64,000 nt of DNA from W-Chloroflexi-9 sp045863195 (GTDB lineage: Bacteria; Chloroflexota; Dehalococcoidia; UBA2979): assembly GCA_045863195.1 (NCBI GenBank), contig BTUI01000005.1:1-64000 (forward strand). The letters are read 5' to 3'. The position numbers were made by a program, and so were the translations under genes. The notes beneath the pieces were generated by a model that ran no database searches, was not told the origin of the DNA, and worked only from the letters and a program-made list of their open reading frames with translations. Positions 52,879 through 60,942 of the stretch are shown here, in pieces (position 1 is the first letter of the stretch; the number at the start of each line of letters is the position of its first letter).

Positions 52879-52884
52879 GATGCT
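52879..52884 (+). promoter_or_regulatory. -10-like element GATGCT, leaderless cytochrome gene
   Basis: GATGCT ends 6 bases before ATG 52891. It is a weaker hexamer but has the spacing seen at other leaderless genes here. Confidence 0.35.
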
Positions 52885-52890
52885 CTCGTC

Positions 52891-53313
52891 ATGCCGTACC
52901 GCGCGCTCGCCTTCGCCGCCGTCCTCGCTGCCCTGGTGCTGGCCGCCTGTGGCGGCGACGCGACGCCCGAGGCCGCGCCCCCTTCCGGCGCCGTGCCCGC
53001 CGTGCCCGCCGCGTCGTCCTCGGACGGGGCGGGCGTCATCGAGGGGAGCGGTGAGGCGCTCTACGCGGCGAACTGCGCGCGCTGCCACGGCGCGGACCTC
53101 AACGGCACGGGCGAGGGGCCGCCGTTCTTGCACCGGGTGTACGAGCCGTCACACCACGCGGACGCCTCGTTCTTCCTCGCGGTGCAGCGCGGGGTGCGGG
53201 CGCACCACTGGGACTTCGGAGACATGCCGCCGGTCGAGGGGCTGAGCGAGGCTGAGGTGGCGGCGATCATCGCCTTCGTGCGCGCGCAGCAGCGCGCCGT
53301 CGGGATCGAGTAG
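52891..53313 (+). CDS. Cytochrome c lipoprotein
   Basis: A 140-residue protein with a lipoprotein signal (lipobox LAAC, Cys about 20), an Ala/Pro/Ser linker, and one haem domain with CARCH and a later DMPPVEGLSEAEV that supplies the Met ligand. It is a membrane-tethered electron carrier; its partner is unknown, and the b6c operon lies 9 kb upstream. Confidence 0.88.
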   Translation: MPYRALAFAAVLAALVLAACGGDATPEAAPPSGAVPAVPAASSSDGAGVIEGSGEALYAANCARCHGADLNGTGEGPPFLHRVYEPSHHADASFFLAVQRGVRAHHWDFGDMPPVEGLSEAEVAAIIAFVRAQQRAVGIE

Positions 53314-53319
53314 CGCGGG

Positions 53320-53739
53320 CTACCGGAACGCGGCGGCGAGACGCCTGGGCGCGGCGAGCAGCCAGGCGTCGCGGATGAACGCCTCCACCTCGTCCCAGTC
53401 CGGCTCGTCGAGGTCGAGGCGGATGCCGATCCAGCCGTGCCGGCCGACGAAGGCGGGCACCCAGAAGCGGTCCGGGTCGTCCTCCACCAGCGCCTCCTGG
53501 ACGCCGGGCGCGGCCTTCAGCGCGAGGCCGCTGCGGCCGTCGTCGCCGAAGTGGTCGTGGAGGAAGTAGCCGAAGCGCTTGCCCGCGACCTCCAGCGACC
53601 GGTGCTCGTTCACGTAGCGGTCGGTGGCCGCCGTCTCCGGATAGGCCGCGCAGATCGCCTCCACGCGGTCACGCCGCGCCCACAGCGTCTCCAGCGAGGC
53701 GGTCGCCGGCTGCTTCGAGGGGCGGCGGGGTGCGGGCAT
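53320..53739 (-). CDS. MmcQ/YjbR-family protein
   Basis: A 139-residue DUF419 protein: AICAAYPETAATD, FGYFLHDHFGDDGRSGLALKA, and VPAFVGRHGWIGIRLD. Family function is unknown; some members are DNA-binding-like. GGAGGA upstream of ATG 53739 supports the start. Confidence 0.85.
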   Translation of the reverse strand: MPAPRRPSKQPATASLETLWARRDRVEAICAAYPETAATDRYVNEHRSLEVAGKRFGYFLHDHFGDDGRSGLALKAAPGVQEALVEDDPDRFWVPAFVGRHGWIGIRLDLDEPDWDEVEAFIRDAWLLAAPRRLAAAFR

Positions 53740-53761
53740 CGTCCGTCCTCCGGTGTGCAGC

Positions 53762-54238
53762 CTACTCGAACGTCCAGCGCGCGGCGGTGTTCACGAAGTC
53801 GTGTTCGAGCCAGGTGAGCGCGACCGTCGGCCGGAAGCGGTACCAGGTCGCACCGTCCGGCGCCTGGTCATCCGGCTGCGCGTACTTGCGGTTGTACGCG
53901 GCGGTGAGGTCCCGCGTCGCGGTGACCACCTCCACGCGGCCCTCCAGGATCACGGTGTCGTCGCCGCTCTCCAGGTGGACCGCGATGCGCGGGTCACGCG
54001 CGAGGTTGCGGCCAGTGACAGAGTCGGTGGCGGTGCCGAACCAGAGCGCGCCGTCCTGCCAGAGGCCCCAGACCGGCTTCGCGTGTGGCGCGCCGTCCTT
54101 GCGGGTGGTCGCGACCCAGTAGTTCCTCGCGGCGGCCAGTTTCGCCTCGGTCGCCGGCCAGTCGGCGCCCTCCGGGTCGCCGGTGATGCCGTAGGAGAGG
54201 TCGAATGCGGGACGGCTCAGGGTTGGGTTCAGGGTCAT
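53762..54238 (-). CDS. Pyridoxamine 5'-phosphate oxidase-fold flavoprotein
   Basis: A 158-residue split-barrel flavoprotein: NYWVATTRKDGAPHAKPVWG, LWFGTATDSVTGRNLARDPR and VTWLEHDFVNTAARW-like end. Such proteins use FMN, haem or F420. F420 use is possible because an LLM-type enzyme is present in the window. Its start is 54 bases from the LexA-type boxes, but that promoter reads away from it. Confidence 0.82.
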   Translation of the reverse strand: MTLNPTLSRPAFDLSYGITGDPEGADWPATEAKLAAARNYWVATTRKDGAPHAKPVWGLWQDGALWFGTATDSVTGRNLARDPRIAVHLESGDDTVILEGRVEVVTATRDLTAAYNRKYAQPDDQAPDGATWYRFRPTVALTWLEHDFVNTAARWTFE

Positions 54239-54291
54239 GGGCGTGCCTCCGAGTGCGGATTGATGGATGGTGAACAGGACGAAGGAGGATA

Positions 54292-54303
54292 GAACGAAAG
54301 TTC
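54292..54303. promoter_or_regulatory. LexA/DinR-type box 1
   Basis: GAACGAAAGTTC is a perfect match to the Gram-positive SOS box core GAAC-N4-GTTC. It ends at the base preceding the -35 TTGACA. Confidence 0.65.
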
Positions 54304-54332
54304 TTGACAGGCAAGAACGGGCGTTCTATCTT
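54304..54332 (+). promoter_or_regulatory. Strong promoter overlapped by SOS-type boxes
   Basis: TTGACA (54304-54309) and TATCTT (54327-54332) have an ideal 17-base spacer. Box 1 abuts the -35 and box 2 ends at the base before the -10, so LexA would block polymerase. Transcription would read right into the 363-bp gap (54239-54601), which has no convincing gene before rplI. Confidence 0.7.
54315..54326. promoter_or_regulatory. LexA/DinR-type box 2
   Basis: GAACGGGCGTTC is a second perfect GAAC-N4-GTTC site. The two boxes are 23 bases apart centre to centre, about two helical turns, so they face the same side of the DNA. Confidence 0.65.
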
Positions 54333-54473
54333 GTTCGGGTCGCCCTCGATGTCGGGGAGCGACGCCAGGTCCCGGATTGCCCGAGACGTAATAGCGCGGG
54401 TACTCTGTCAGGGCGGCGGTTGCGGATGTCGGGCGTGATGCTCGGCCGTTCGTCCACGCCACAGAGGGTCGCT

Positions 54474-54493
54474 TTGGACAACACCTTGTCCAA
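54474..54493. promoter_or_regulatory. Perfect palindromic operator-like site upstream of rplI
   Basis: TTGGACAA (54474-54481) and TTGTCCAA (54486-54493) are perfect 8-base arms around CACC. The site differs from the LexA boxes. It lies 109 bases before rplI and is likely a binding site for another dimeric regulator. Confidence 0.5.
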
Positions 54494-54601
54494 CTTGGCG
54501 AGTCTTCGCACTACGTTTTTGACAAGTCCCGGGCCGGGCGTCGCTGTCTGAACGAAGATGGCGTCAGTCCCGGCTCCGGCACGCCGAGAGGGTCATCCGA
54601 C

Positions 54602-55210
54602 GTGAAGGTCGTGTTCCTGGAGACCGTTGAAGGTTCGGGCGCTATGGGCGAGGTCAAAGACGTCGCCCCCGGCTATGCCCGCAACTATCTGTTGCCGCGC
54701 GGCCTGGCCGCGCCGGCAACGGCGCAAGTCCTTGCCCGGGCCGAGAGGCTTCGGGAGATCGAGGAGGAGCGTCAGCGGGCCGAGGACGAGCGTGCTCGCG
54801 GACTTGTCGGCAAGTTCGAGGGCAACCCGCTCGTTATCGCCGTTCGCGTCGGAGAGCAGGGACGGCTGTACGGTTCTGTCACAAATGCTGACGTCGCCCA
54901 GAAGGCTGGGGAGATTCTGGGCGAAGAACTGGACCGCCGTCGCGTACTGCTGCCCGAGGCGATCCGTCGTGTGGGGATCTACTCCGTGGGCCTGCGGCTG
55001 AGCCGAAACGTTCAGCCGGAGATCACGGTGGTGGTTGTGGACGCAGACGCGCCGGAAGGCGCGGAAGCGGCCGCGGCCGCGCTGCTCGCCGCCTCGCGAG
55101 AGGCGGAGGAGGCGCAGATCGCCGCCGCTGCGGTGCACACCGCAGCACAGATCGCTGCTGGCGAGTCGGAGCCGGGCACTTCCGACGACACCGAGGAGGC
55201 GCAGTCCTAG
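54602..55210 (+). CDS. rplI: 50S ribosomal protein L9, C-terminally extended
   Basis: Ribosomal protein L9 with the N-terminal signature EGSGAMGEVKDVAPGYARNYLLPRGLA and the connecting helix, then the C-terminal domain. The typical length is about 150 residues; here 202, with an Ala/Glu-rich tail after about residue 150. GTG start at 54602. It heads a cluster with dnaB, as in many bacteria. Confidence 0.94.
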   Translation: MKVVFLETVEGSGAMGEVKDVAPGYARNYLLPRGLAAPATAQVLARAERLREIEEERQRAEDERARGLVGKFEGNPLVIAVRVGEQGRLYGSVTNADVAQKAGEILGEELDRRRVLLPEAIRRVGIYSVGLRLSRNVQPEITVVVVDADAPEGAEAAAAALLAASREAEEAQIAAAAVHTAAQIAAGESEPGTSDDTEEAQS

Positions 55211-55246
55211 CGCTCCTCTGAGACATGGGAGAACGGGTGGGCCGCC

Positions 55247-56686
55247 GTGGTACTGGATGGGCGGCCCGCTCCTCTCCGCCAGGACGCCCGGCCTCGCCCG
55301 GCCTCCGGCCTTCCGCCGCATGACGTCTCCGCCGAAGAGGCGGTGATTGCGGCCCTCCTGCTCGATGACGACTCCTACGCCCGCGTCCTGCCGATCGTGC
55401 GCCCGGAAGACTTCTTCCGTGAGCAGAACGGCTGGATCTACGAGGCGTGTCTGGCCGTTGCCGAGCGCGGCGAGGTCCTCACCATCCCGACCGTCGCCCA
55501 CGAGCTCGATCGCGCCGGCCGTCTCGATTCCGCTGGCGGCGAGCCGTATCTGGTGGAGATCGCCGGCAAGTACTTCACCGCCGTGGGTGTGGAGGCGCAC
55601 GCGCGCATCGTCGCGCGGGACGCGCTCTATCGCCGCCTGATCTCCGCGGCCGGCCAGATCGCGCAACTCGCGTACCAGGGCGGGCCGGACGTGAAGTCCG
55701 TCCTCAGCCAGTCCGAGACGCTGCTCCTGGGCCTCCGCACCGCGGAGGCGGCGGGCGACTTCAAGCGCCTGCGCGACCTGCTGGACGAGTTCCTGGAGGC
55801 GCCCGCGGAGGACGAGGACGGCGAACTCGCCCAGGCGGTCCGCACGGGGTTCATGGACCTGGACCAGATGCTGGGCGGCGGCTACAAGCGCGGCGACCTG
55901 GTGATCCTGGCCGCGCGCACCGGCGTCGGGAAGACGAGCCTGATGCTGAACTTCGCGCGCAACTGCGCGGTGGGGCAGCACGGCACCGTGGCGCTGTTCT
56001 CGCTGGAGATGGGTGGTGAGCAGCTGGCGATGCGCCTGCTCTCCGCGGAGTCCGGCGTGGAAATGGCGCGGTTGCGCCTCGGCCGGCACACGGAGGCGGA
56101 GGAGGCGCGCGTCATGCGGTCGCACGGCCTGCTGGCCGGTGCGCCGCTGTTTATCGACGACTCCGCGGTGCTGAGCGTGCCGGAGATCCGCGCGAAGTGC
56201 CGGCGCCTGCAGGCGGACCACGGGCTGGACCTGGTGATCGTGGACTACCTCCAGCTGCTGCACGGCGCGGGCCGCGCCGACACGCGCGCCAACGAGATCA
56301 GCCAGATCTCCCGCGCGTTGAAGGAACTGGCGCGCGAGTTGAACGTGCCCGTGATCGCCGCGGCGCAGCTGTCCCGCGCGGTGGAGAACCGCACGCCGCA
56401 CATCCCGATGCTCTCCGACCTGCGCGAGTCCGGTTCGATCGAGCAGGACGCGGACATCGTGATGTTCATCTACCGCGAGGACATCTATCTGAAGCCGCAG
56501 GAGTGGCAGGACCAGCACCCGGATCAGCCGGGGGGCGCACACCCCACCGGCCTCGCGCAGATCATCCTCGCCAAGCACCGCAACGGCCCCACCGGCACCG
56601 TGACCGTCCGCTTCGTGGACAAGACCGCGTCCTTCCAGGACCTGTTGCTCCGGCCGGAGCCCGGCTGGGATGCGGCGGGGTACTGA
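55247..56686 (+). CDS. dnaB: Replicative DNA helicase DnaB
   Basis: Hexameric fork helicase, 479 residues. The N-terminal DnaB domain (SAEEAVIAALLLDDDSY) is followed by the RecA-like motor with Walker A ARTGVGKTSL (about 225), FSLEMGGEQLAMRLL and the Walker B strand LVIVDYLQLL, then AAQLSRAVENR and DLRESGSIEQDADIVMF. GTG start gives an extra 25-residue N-terminal stretch. TGATG overlap with the next gene. Confidence 0.96.
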   Translation: MVLDGRPAPLRQDARPRPASGLPPHDVSAEEAVIAALLLDDDSYARVLPIVRPEDFFREQNGWIYEACLAVAERGEVLTIPTVAHELDRAGRLDSAGGEPYLVEIAGKYFTAVGVEAHARIVARDALYRRLISAAGQIAQLAYQGGPDVKSVLSQSETLLLGLRTAEAAGDFKRLRDLLDEFLEAPAEDEDGELAQAVRTGFMDLDQMLGGGYKRGDLVILAARTGVGKTSLMLNFARNCAVGQHGTVALFSLEMGGEQLAMRLLSAESGVEMARLRLGRHTEAEEARVMRSHGLLAGAPLFIDDSAVLSVPEIRAKCRRLQADHGLDLVIVDYLQLLHGAGRADTRANEISQISRALKELARELNVPVIAAAQLSRAVENRTPHIPMLSDLRESGSIEQDADIVMFIYREDIYLKPQEWQDQHPDQPGGAHPTGLAQIILAKHRNGPTGTVTVRFVDKTASFQDLLLRPEPGWDAAGY

Positions 56687-57387
56687 TGCCCGCGTCCGGC
56701 GCGGCGTTCGAGGGCTTCCTGCCCGCCCAGCGGCTCGCCTCCGTCCCCGCGCAGTTCTTCACCGAGGTGCTGCCGGCGATCGAGGATGCGGACGAACTGC
56801 GGGTGACGGCGTACGCGCTGTACGCGATCCCGCGTCCCGGCCAGGTCGCCGCGCGTCGTGCCTCCTCGCTGCTGGCGGAGGCGCCGCTCGCGCGGTGGTT
56901 CGCCTCGCACGGGGGGATGGAGGCGGGCCGGCGCGCGCTGGAGGCGGCGGTGGCGCGCGGGGTGCTGCTGGCGCTGCCGCTCGCGGACGGCGACCTGCTG
57001 CTCGCGGTGCACTCGGAGGGCGGGCGACGCCTCCTCGACCGGATCGAGGCGGGCACGGAGCCGGTGCCGGACGGCGCGCGGGTGACGGTGCTGCCGGAGC
57101 CGGCGGCAGTGAGCCGGCCGGCCGCGGTGTACGAGCAGGAGATCGGGATGCTGACGCCGGCCGTCACGGTCGCCCTCGCGGAGGCGGAGCAGCGGTACCC
57201 GGCAGACTGGATCGTGGACGCGCTGCGCGAGGCGGCGAAGCGGAACGCGCGGTCGTGGAACTATGCGGAGGCGATCCTGCGCCGCTGGGCGGCGGAAGGA
57301 CGGGACGATGAAGGCGCTGAGCGACATCCTGGGGGGCGCGCCCCGAACCCGTACGACGCCGTTGTCCGACGAGGCATCGACGGCTGA
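56686..57387 (+). CDS. DnaD/DnaB_2-domain primosome-like protein
   Basis: A 233-residue protein with a DnaD-type C-terminal element (WIVDALREAAKRNARSWNYA, then EAILRRW), characteristic of primosomal DnaD/DnaB proteins of Gram-positives. The first part resembles a winged helix (FFTEVLPAIEDADELRVTAY). Between dnaB and a DnaC-like gene it probably assists helicase loading. Its last 80 bases overlap the next gene in another frame. Confidence 0.82.
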   Translation: MPASGAAFEGFLPAQRLASVPAQFFTEVLPAIEDADELRVTAYALYAIPRPGQVAARRASSLLAEAPLARWFASHGGMEAGRRALEAAVARGVLLALPLADGDLLLAVHSEGGRRLLDRIEAGTEPVPDGARVTVLPEPAAVSRPAAVYEQEIGMLTPAVTVALAEAEQRYPADWIVDALREAAKRNARSWNYAEAILRRWAAEGRDDEGAERHPGGRAPNPYDAVVRRGIDG

Positions 57388-58657
57388 GATGGGGGAGCCG
57401 TCCTGCCCGCTCTGCGGGGGGGCGCGCTTCATCCGCGTGACGGCTGACCCGGACGACCCGCGCTTCGGCCGGCCGGAGCCGTGTGAGTGCGCGCGCGCCG
57501 AGTCCGCCTCAGAACGTCGCGCGCGGCTGCTGCGCTACTCACGCCTCGGCCCGATGCAGCGGCTGACCTTCGACACGCTGGTGCGCGAGGGGCGATCGAG
57601 CGACGCCTCCGTGCGCGCGCAGTACGCAGAGGCGGTGGAGGTGGCGCGCCGCTTCGCGGACCGGCCGGAGGGCTGGCTGCTGCTGACCGGGCCGCATGGC
57701 GCCGGCAAGACGCACCTGGCGGCGGCGATCGCGAACCGCGTGATTGAGCGCGGCGACCCCGCGCTGTTCATGACCGTGGCGGACTTCTTGGATCACCTGC
57801 GATCCGGCTACGCGGACGACGCGGAGCAGGACTACGACGCGCTGCTGGAGCAGGTGCGGAGCGCGCCGCTGCTGGTGCTGGACGACCTGGACGCGTACGC
57901 GGAGACGCCGTGGGCGCGCGAGAAGTTCTTCCAGGTGATCTCGTACCGCTTCGGCGCGGCGCTGCCCACGGTGTTCACGATGGCGCGGCCGGTCACGGAG
58001 ATCGACGCGCGCCTGTCGAGCCGCCTCGCCGACCCGGCGATGTCGCAGGTGGTGGAACTGGCCGGCGCGGAGACCGCGCCGAGGTACACGAACATCGGCG
58101 CGATGACGCGGGATCGGCTCGGTGCGTTCACGTTCGCGAAGTTCATCCCGGACGGCATCGGCCTGAAGGGCGAGCAGCGGAAGTCACTGGAGGGCGCGTT
58201 CCGTCGCGCAGTGCAGTGGTCGCGCGAGCCGGACGGCTGGATCGTCTTCATCGGCGGGAACGGCTGCGGCAAGACGCACCTGGCGGCGGCGATCGCGAAC
58301 GAGCGTCTCGCCGCGGGCGACCGCGTCGCCTTCGCGAACGTCGCGGACCTGCTCGACGAGTTGCGCGCGGCGTTCGCCCCCGACTCGCCGAGGCGGTACG
58401 AGCAGGTGTTTCGCGCGCTGGTGGAGGCGCCCGTCCTCGTCCTCGACGATCTCGGCGCGCAGAAGTCGAGCCCGTGGGCGGAGGAGAAGCTGTACCAGTT
58501 GCTCAACCACCGCCACCTGGCGCGGCTGCACACGGTGGTGACGACGAACAAGAAGCTGTCGGAACTGGAGACGCGCATCGCGTCCCGCCTCGCCGACCGC
58601 GAGGTGTCCGAGGTCTACGAGATCACCGCGCCGGACTTCCGCACGCTGAAGGGCTGA
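57308..58657 (+). CDS. DnaC/DnaI-like helicase loader with two tandem AAA+ domains
   Basis: A 449-residue protein with a zinc-ribbon-like start (CPLCGG about 33, CECARAE about 59) like DnaI, then two AAA+ modules. Module 1: GPHGAGKTHLAAAIAN (about 129) and LVLDDLDAY; module 2: GGNGCGKTHLAAAIAN (about 316) and LVLDDLGAQ. Both keep Walker A and B motifs and share an 11-residue identical stretch, pointing to internal duplication. Normal DnaC/DnaI loaders have one module. Co-occurs with dnaB and a DnaD-like gene. Confidence 0.88.
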   Translation: MKALSDILGGAPRTRTTPLSDEASTAEMGEPSCPLCGGARFIRVTADPDDPRFGRPEPCECARAESASERRARLLRYSRLGPMQRLTFDTLVREGRSSDASVRAQYAEAVEVARRFADRPEGWLLLTGPHGAGKTHLAAAIANRVIERGDPALFMTVADFLDHLRSGYADDAEQDYDALLEQVRSAPLLVLDDLDAYAETPWAREKFFQVISYRFGAALPTVFTMARPVTEIDARLSSRLADPAMSQVVELAGAETAPRYTNIGAMTRDRLGAFTFAKFIPDGIGLKGEQRKSLEGAFRRAVQWSREPDGWIVFIGGNGCGKTHLAAAIANERLAAGDRVAFANVADLLDELRAAFAPDSPRRYEQVFRALVEAPVLVLDDLGAQKSSPWAEEKLYQLLNHRHLARLHTVVTTNKKLSELETRIASRLADREVSEVYEITAPDFRTLKG

Positions 58658-58724
58658 TCGAGGCGGCGTGGCCTGGGTGCCCCGAGCACCGTGGGAGGAA
58701 GAGCCCGCCCACCCGCCCATTCCT

Positions 58725-58886
58725 GCGGGGCTCCGCCCCGCACCCCGGCGGGCGCTGACGCGCCCGACACTCTGCGGCGCGACCAGGCGCGATCCTCGGT
58801 CGTGGCTCATTCCGATAACGGGGGTACCACCGCGATGGGGGCGCAGCCCCCATCGCATCTCATCCCCTCCCCGCGCCGGGGAGGGG
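58725..58886. repeat. Group of three GC-rich palindromes
   Basis: Three perfect hairpins lie in the 282-bp gap between convergent genes: GCGGGGC/GCCCCGC (58725-58741), an 11-bp stem (58832-58842 with 58846-58856), and CCCCTCCCC/GGGGAGGGG (58864-58886). The last resembles the dispersed CCCCTCCCC-type intergenic repeats of high-GC genomes. They may also stop transcription from both sides. No gene is seen here. Confidence 0.55.
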
Positions 58887-58939
58887 CAGGGGAGGGGCCG
58901 CCCGACTCGATCAACGAGCCGGGCAGCCCTCGACGGTGA

Positions 58940-59980
58940 CTAGACTTCGCCGACGGTGGGGATGGTCTTCAGGTCGGCGATGATCTCGCGGATCTGCGCC
59001 GCCTCGTCCGGGTTCTTCGGCTCACCGGCGGAGAACGTGATCTGCGTATTCACGCCGGCGTACTTCTCGCGCATCTTCGCCGGGAGTTCGTCCCAGGTCC
59101 CGATGACGCAGAACTCCTCCATCATGTCGTCCGTGATCAGGCCGACCATGTCGTCCCACTTGCCCTCGACGGACAGGCGGTGCAACTGCGCGGCCTCGTC
59201 TGCCCAGCCGTGGGTCTTCATGACGTTCGAATAGGAGCGCGTGGAGGCGTAGAAGGAGATCTGGCGGCGGGATCGCTCCTTCGCCTTCGCAACCTCCTCC
59301 TCCGTGCGGCCGGTGACGATGAAGCCGCCGCCGCGGATCTGCAGGTCCTTCGGGTCCTTGCCGGCGCGCCGGGCGCCCTCGTGCACCGCGGGGATCAGCA
59401 CCTCCTTGATGTACTTGAAGGTGCTGAAGCCGTGGATGGCGATGCCGTCGCAGACCTCACCGGCCAGGCGGGCGTTGAACGGGTTCACGGCGGCGATCAC
59501 GATCGGGATGTTCGGGTGCTCGATCGGGCCCGGGTTGAAGAACGGGCTGGTCAGTTTGTACTGGTAGTGCTCGCTCTCGAAGTTGGGCTTCGTGCCGTTC
59601 TGCCACGAATCCCACACCGCGCGCACCATGTTCACGTAGTCGCGGATGCGCGGGCCGGGCGCCGCCCACGGCACGGAGAAGCGGCGCTCGTTGTGCCCCT
59701 TCACCTGCGTGCCGAGGCCGAGGACAAAGCGCCCGCCGGAGAACTTCGCCAGGTCCCACGCCATGTTCGCCGTGACGTACGGCGACCGCGGGAAGGCGAT
59801 GGCGAGCGTGCTGAAGTGCATCCGCTGCGTGTGCTCGATGCCGAGCATCAACGGCAGGAACGGGTCGTGCTGCGTCTCGCCGTTGCTGGCGATGTCGTAA
59901 CCGAGATCCTCGAGTCGTTTCGCCTGGGCCGGGATGTTCCAGTAATCGGTGCCCAGCCCCGTCCCCACCGTCATCGGCAT
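58940..59980 (-). CDS. LLM-class (F420-dependent type) oxidoreductase
   Basis: A 346-residue TIM-barrel oxidoreductase of the luciferase-like family: MTVGTGLGTDYWNIPAQAKR, FSTLAIAFPRSPYVTANMA, FVLGLGTQVKGHNERRF, and NIPIVIAAVNPFNARLAGEVCDG. These features match the F420-dependent subfamily, but FMN cannot be excluded. ATG 59980 with GGAAGGA is chosen; the frame continues far upstream without family similarity. A short hairpin (60014-60028) lies in its leader. Confidence 0.88.
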   Translation of the reverse strand: MPMTVGTGLGTDYWNIPAQAKRLEDLGYDIASNGETQHDPFLPLMLGIEHTQRMHFSTLAIAFPRSPYVTANMAWDLAKFSGGRFVLGLGTQVKGHNERRFSVPWAAPGPRIRDYVNMVRAVWDSWQNGTKPNFESEHYQYKLTSPFFNPGPIEHPNIPIVIAAVNPFNARLAGEVCDGIAIHGFSTFKYIKEVLIPAVHEGARRAGKDPKDLQIRGGGFIVTGRTEEEVAKAKERSRRQISFYASTRSYSNVMKTHGWADEAAQLHRLSVEGKWDDMVGLITDDMMEEFCVIGTWDELPAKMREKYAGVNTQITFSAGEPKNPDEAAQIREIIADLKTIPTVGEV

Positions 59981-60141
59981 GGCATGTCGTCCTTCCCACG
60001 CGGGTCCCGTGGAGCCCTTGTGAAGGGCCGAGCGCGCGCGTCGACCCGCCGGGCGCGCATGCGCGCGGATGGTAGTCGTGGGGACGGCGGGCTGCACGGG
60101 GGAGGCGGAGCGCGCGATGCGGAACGGCCGCGCCGAGCGGC

Positions 60142-60846
60142 TCAGGCGGAGGGCTTTGGGGTGACGCCTTCCTGCCAGTGGGAGCCGTCCGGCCCCCACT
60201 CCTTCTTCCACACCGGCACCGTCTCCTTCACGCGGTCCACCGCGCGCAGGGCCGCCTCGAACGCGTCCTGCCGGTGGGCGGCGGCGGCGACGACGAGCAG
60301 CGAGGTCTCTCCGACCTCCAGCGCGCCGATCCGGTGGTGGATGCCCAGGTCGTAGACCTCGCGCGAGGCGAACTCCGCCAGCACCTCGCGGGAGACGGCT
60401 TCCAGTTGCCGGAGCGCCATCTCCTCGTATGCCTCGTACTCCAGCCGCTCCACGGCGCGGCCCTCGTGGTGGTTGCGGACCACGCCCTCGAAGACGACGC
60501 AGGCGCCAACAGCGGGCGTCATCACGGCGTCGCGGAGGGCGCGCGGATCGAGCAGCGCGCGGGTGACGAGGAAGCGCGGGGTCTCGTTCGCCTCCGCGCC
60601 CCCGGCGATCGGCGGGATCAGGGCGACGGTGTCGCCGTCTTTCAGTTCGCTGCCGGGCTCCAGGATGTACTCCTCGTTGACGGCGATCGCGACGCCGCTG
60701 AGGTAGGGACGGAGCGCCGGGTGGGCCGCCTCCAGCCGCGCGCGCAGGCCTTCCACCGTCACGGGGCCGTCCTCGAACGTCTCGTCGAGGCGGTCGGTCC
60801 CGGCGACCTCGCGCAGGCCGGCGAAGAGGCGGACGGTGACGCGCAC
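60142..60846 (-). CDS. Fused molybdopterin synthase (MoaD-MoaE)
   Basis: A 234-residue fusion of MoaD (1-83) and MoaE (about 93-234). The MoaD part ends with IPPIAGG at residues 82-83, followed by AEANETP and MoaE. MoaE segments include GACVVFEGVVRNHHEGR, LEYEAYEEMA, IHHRIGALEVGE and VPVWKKEW. The arrangement is that of mycobacterial MoaX, which must be cleaved after Gly-Gly to work. A minus-strand TATACT -10 lies at 60880-60885. GTG start. Confidence 0.93.
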   Translation of the reverse strand: MRVTVRLFAGLREVAGTDRLDETFEDGPVTVEGLRARLEAAHPALRPYLSGVAIAVNEEYILEPGSELKDGDTVALIPPIAGGAEANETPRFLVTRALLDPRALRDAVMTPAVGACVVFEGVVRNHHEGRAVERLEYEAYEEMALRQLEAVSREVLAEFASREVYDLGIHHRIGALEVGETSLLVVAAAAHRQDAFEAALRAVDRVKETVPVWKKEWGPDGSHWQEGVTPKPSA

Positions 60847-60942
60847 GGGGGCCCTCCGGGTGGGTGACGCGGTACGCCCAGTATAGGCGCGGGCCGTTTC
60901 CGCGCCGTTCCTCGGGCCGCGGTCGAGCGGCGCCGTGACGCC

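Noticed and set aside
54267..54551. 94-codon frame downstream of the SOS-type promoter
   Set aside because: It starts upstream of the promoter, so that transcript cannot encode it; no motif and no ribosome site.
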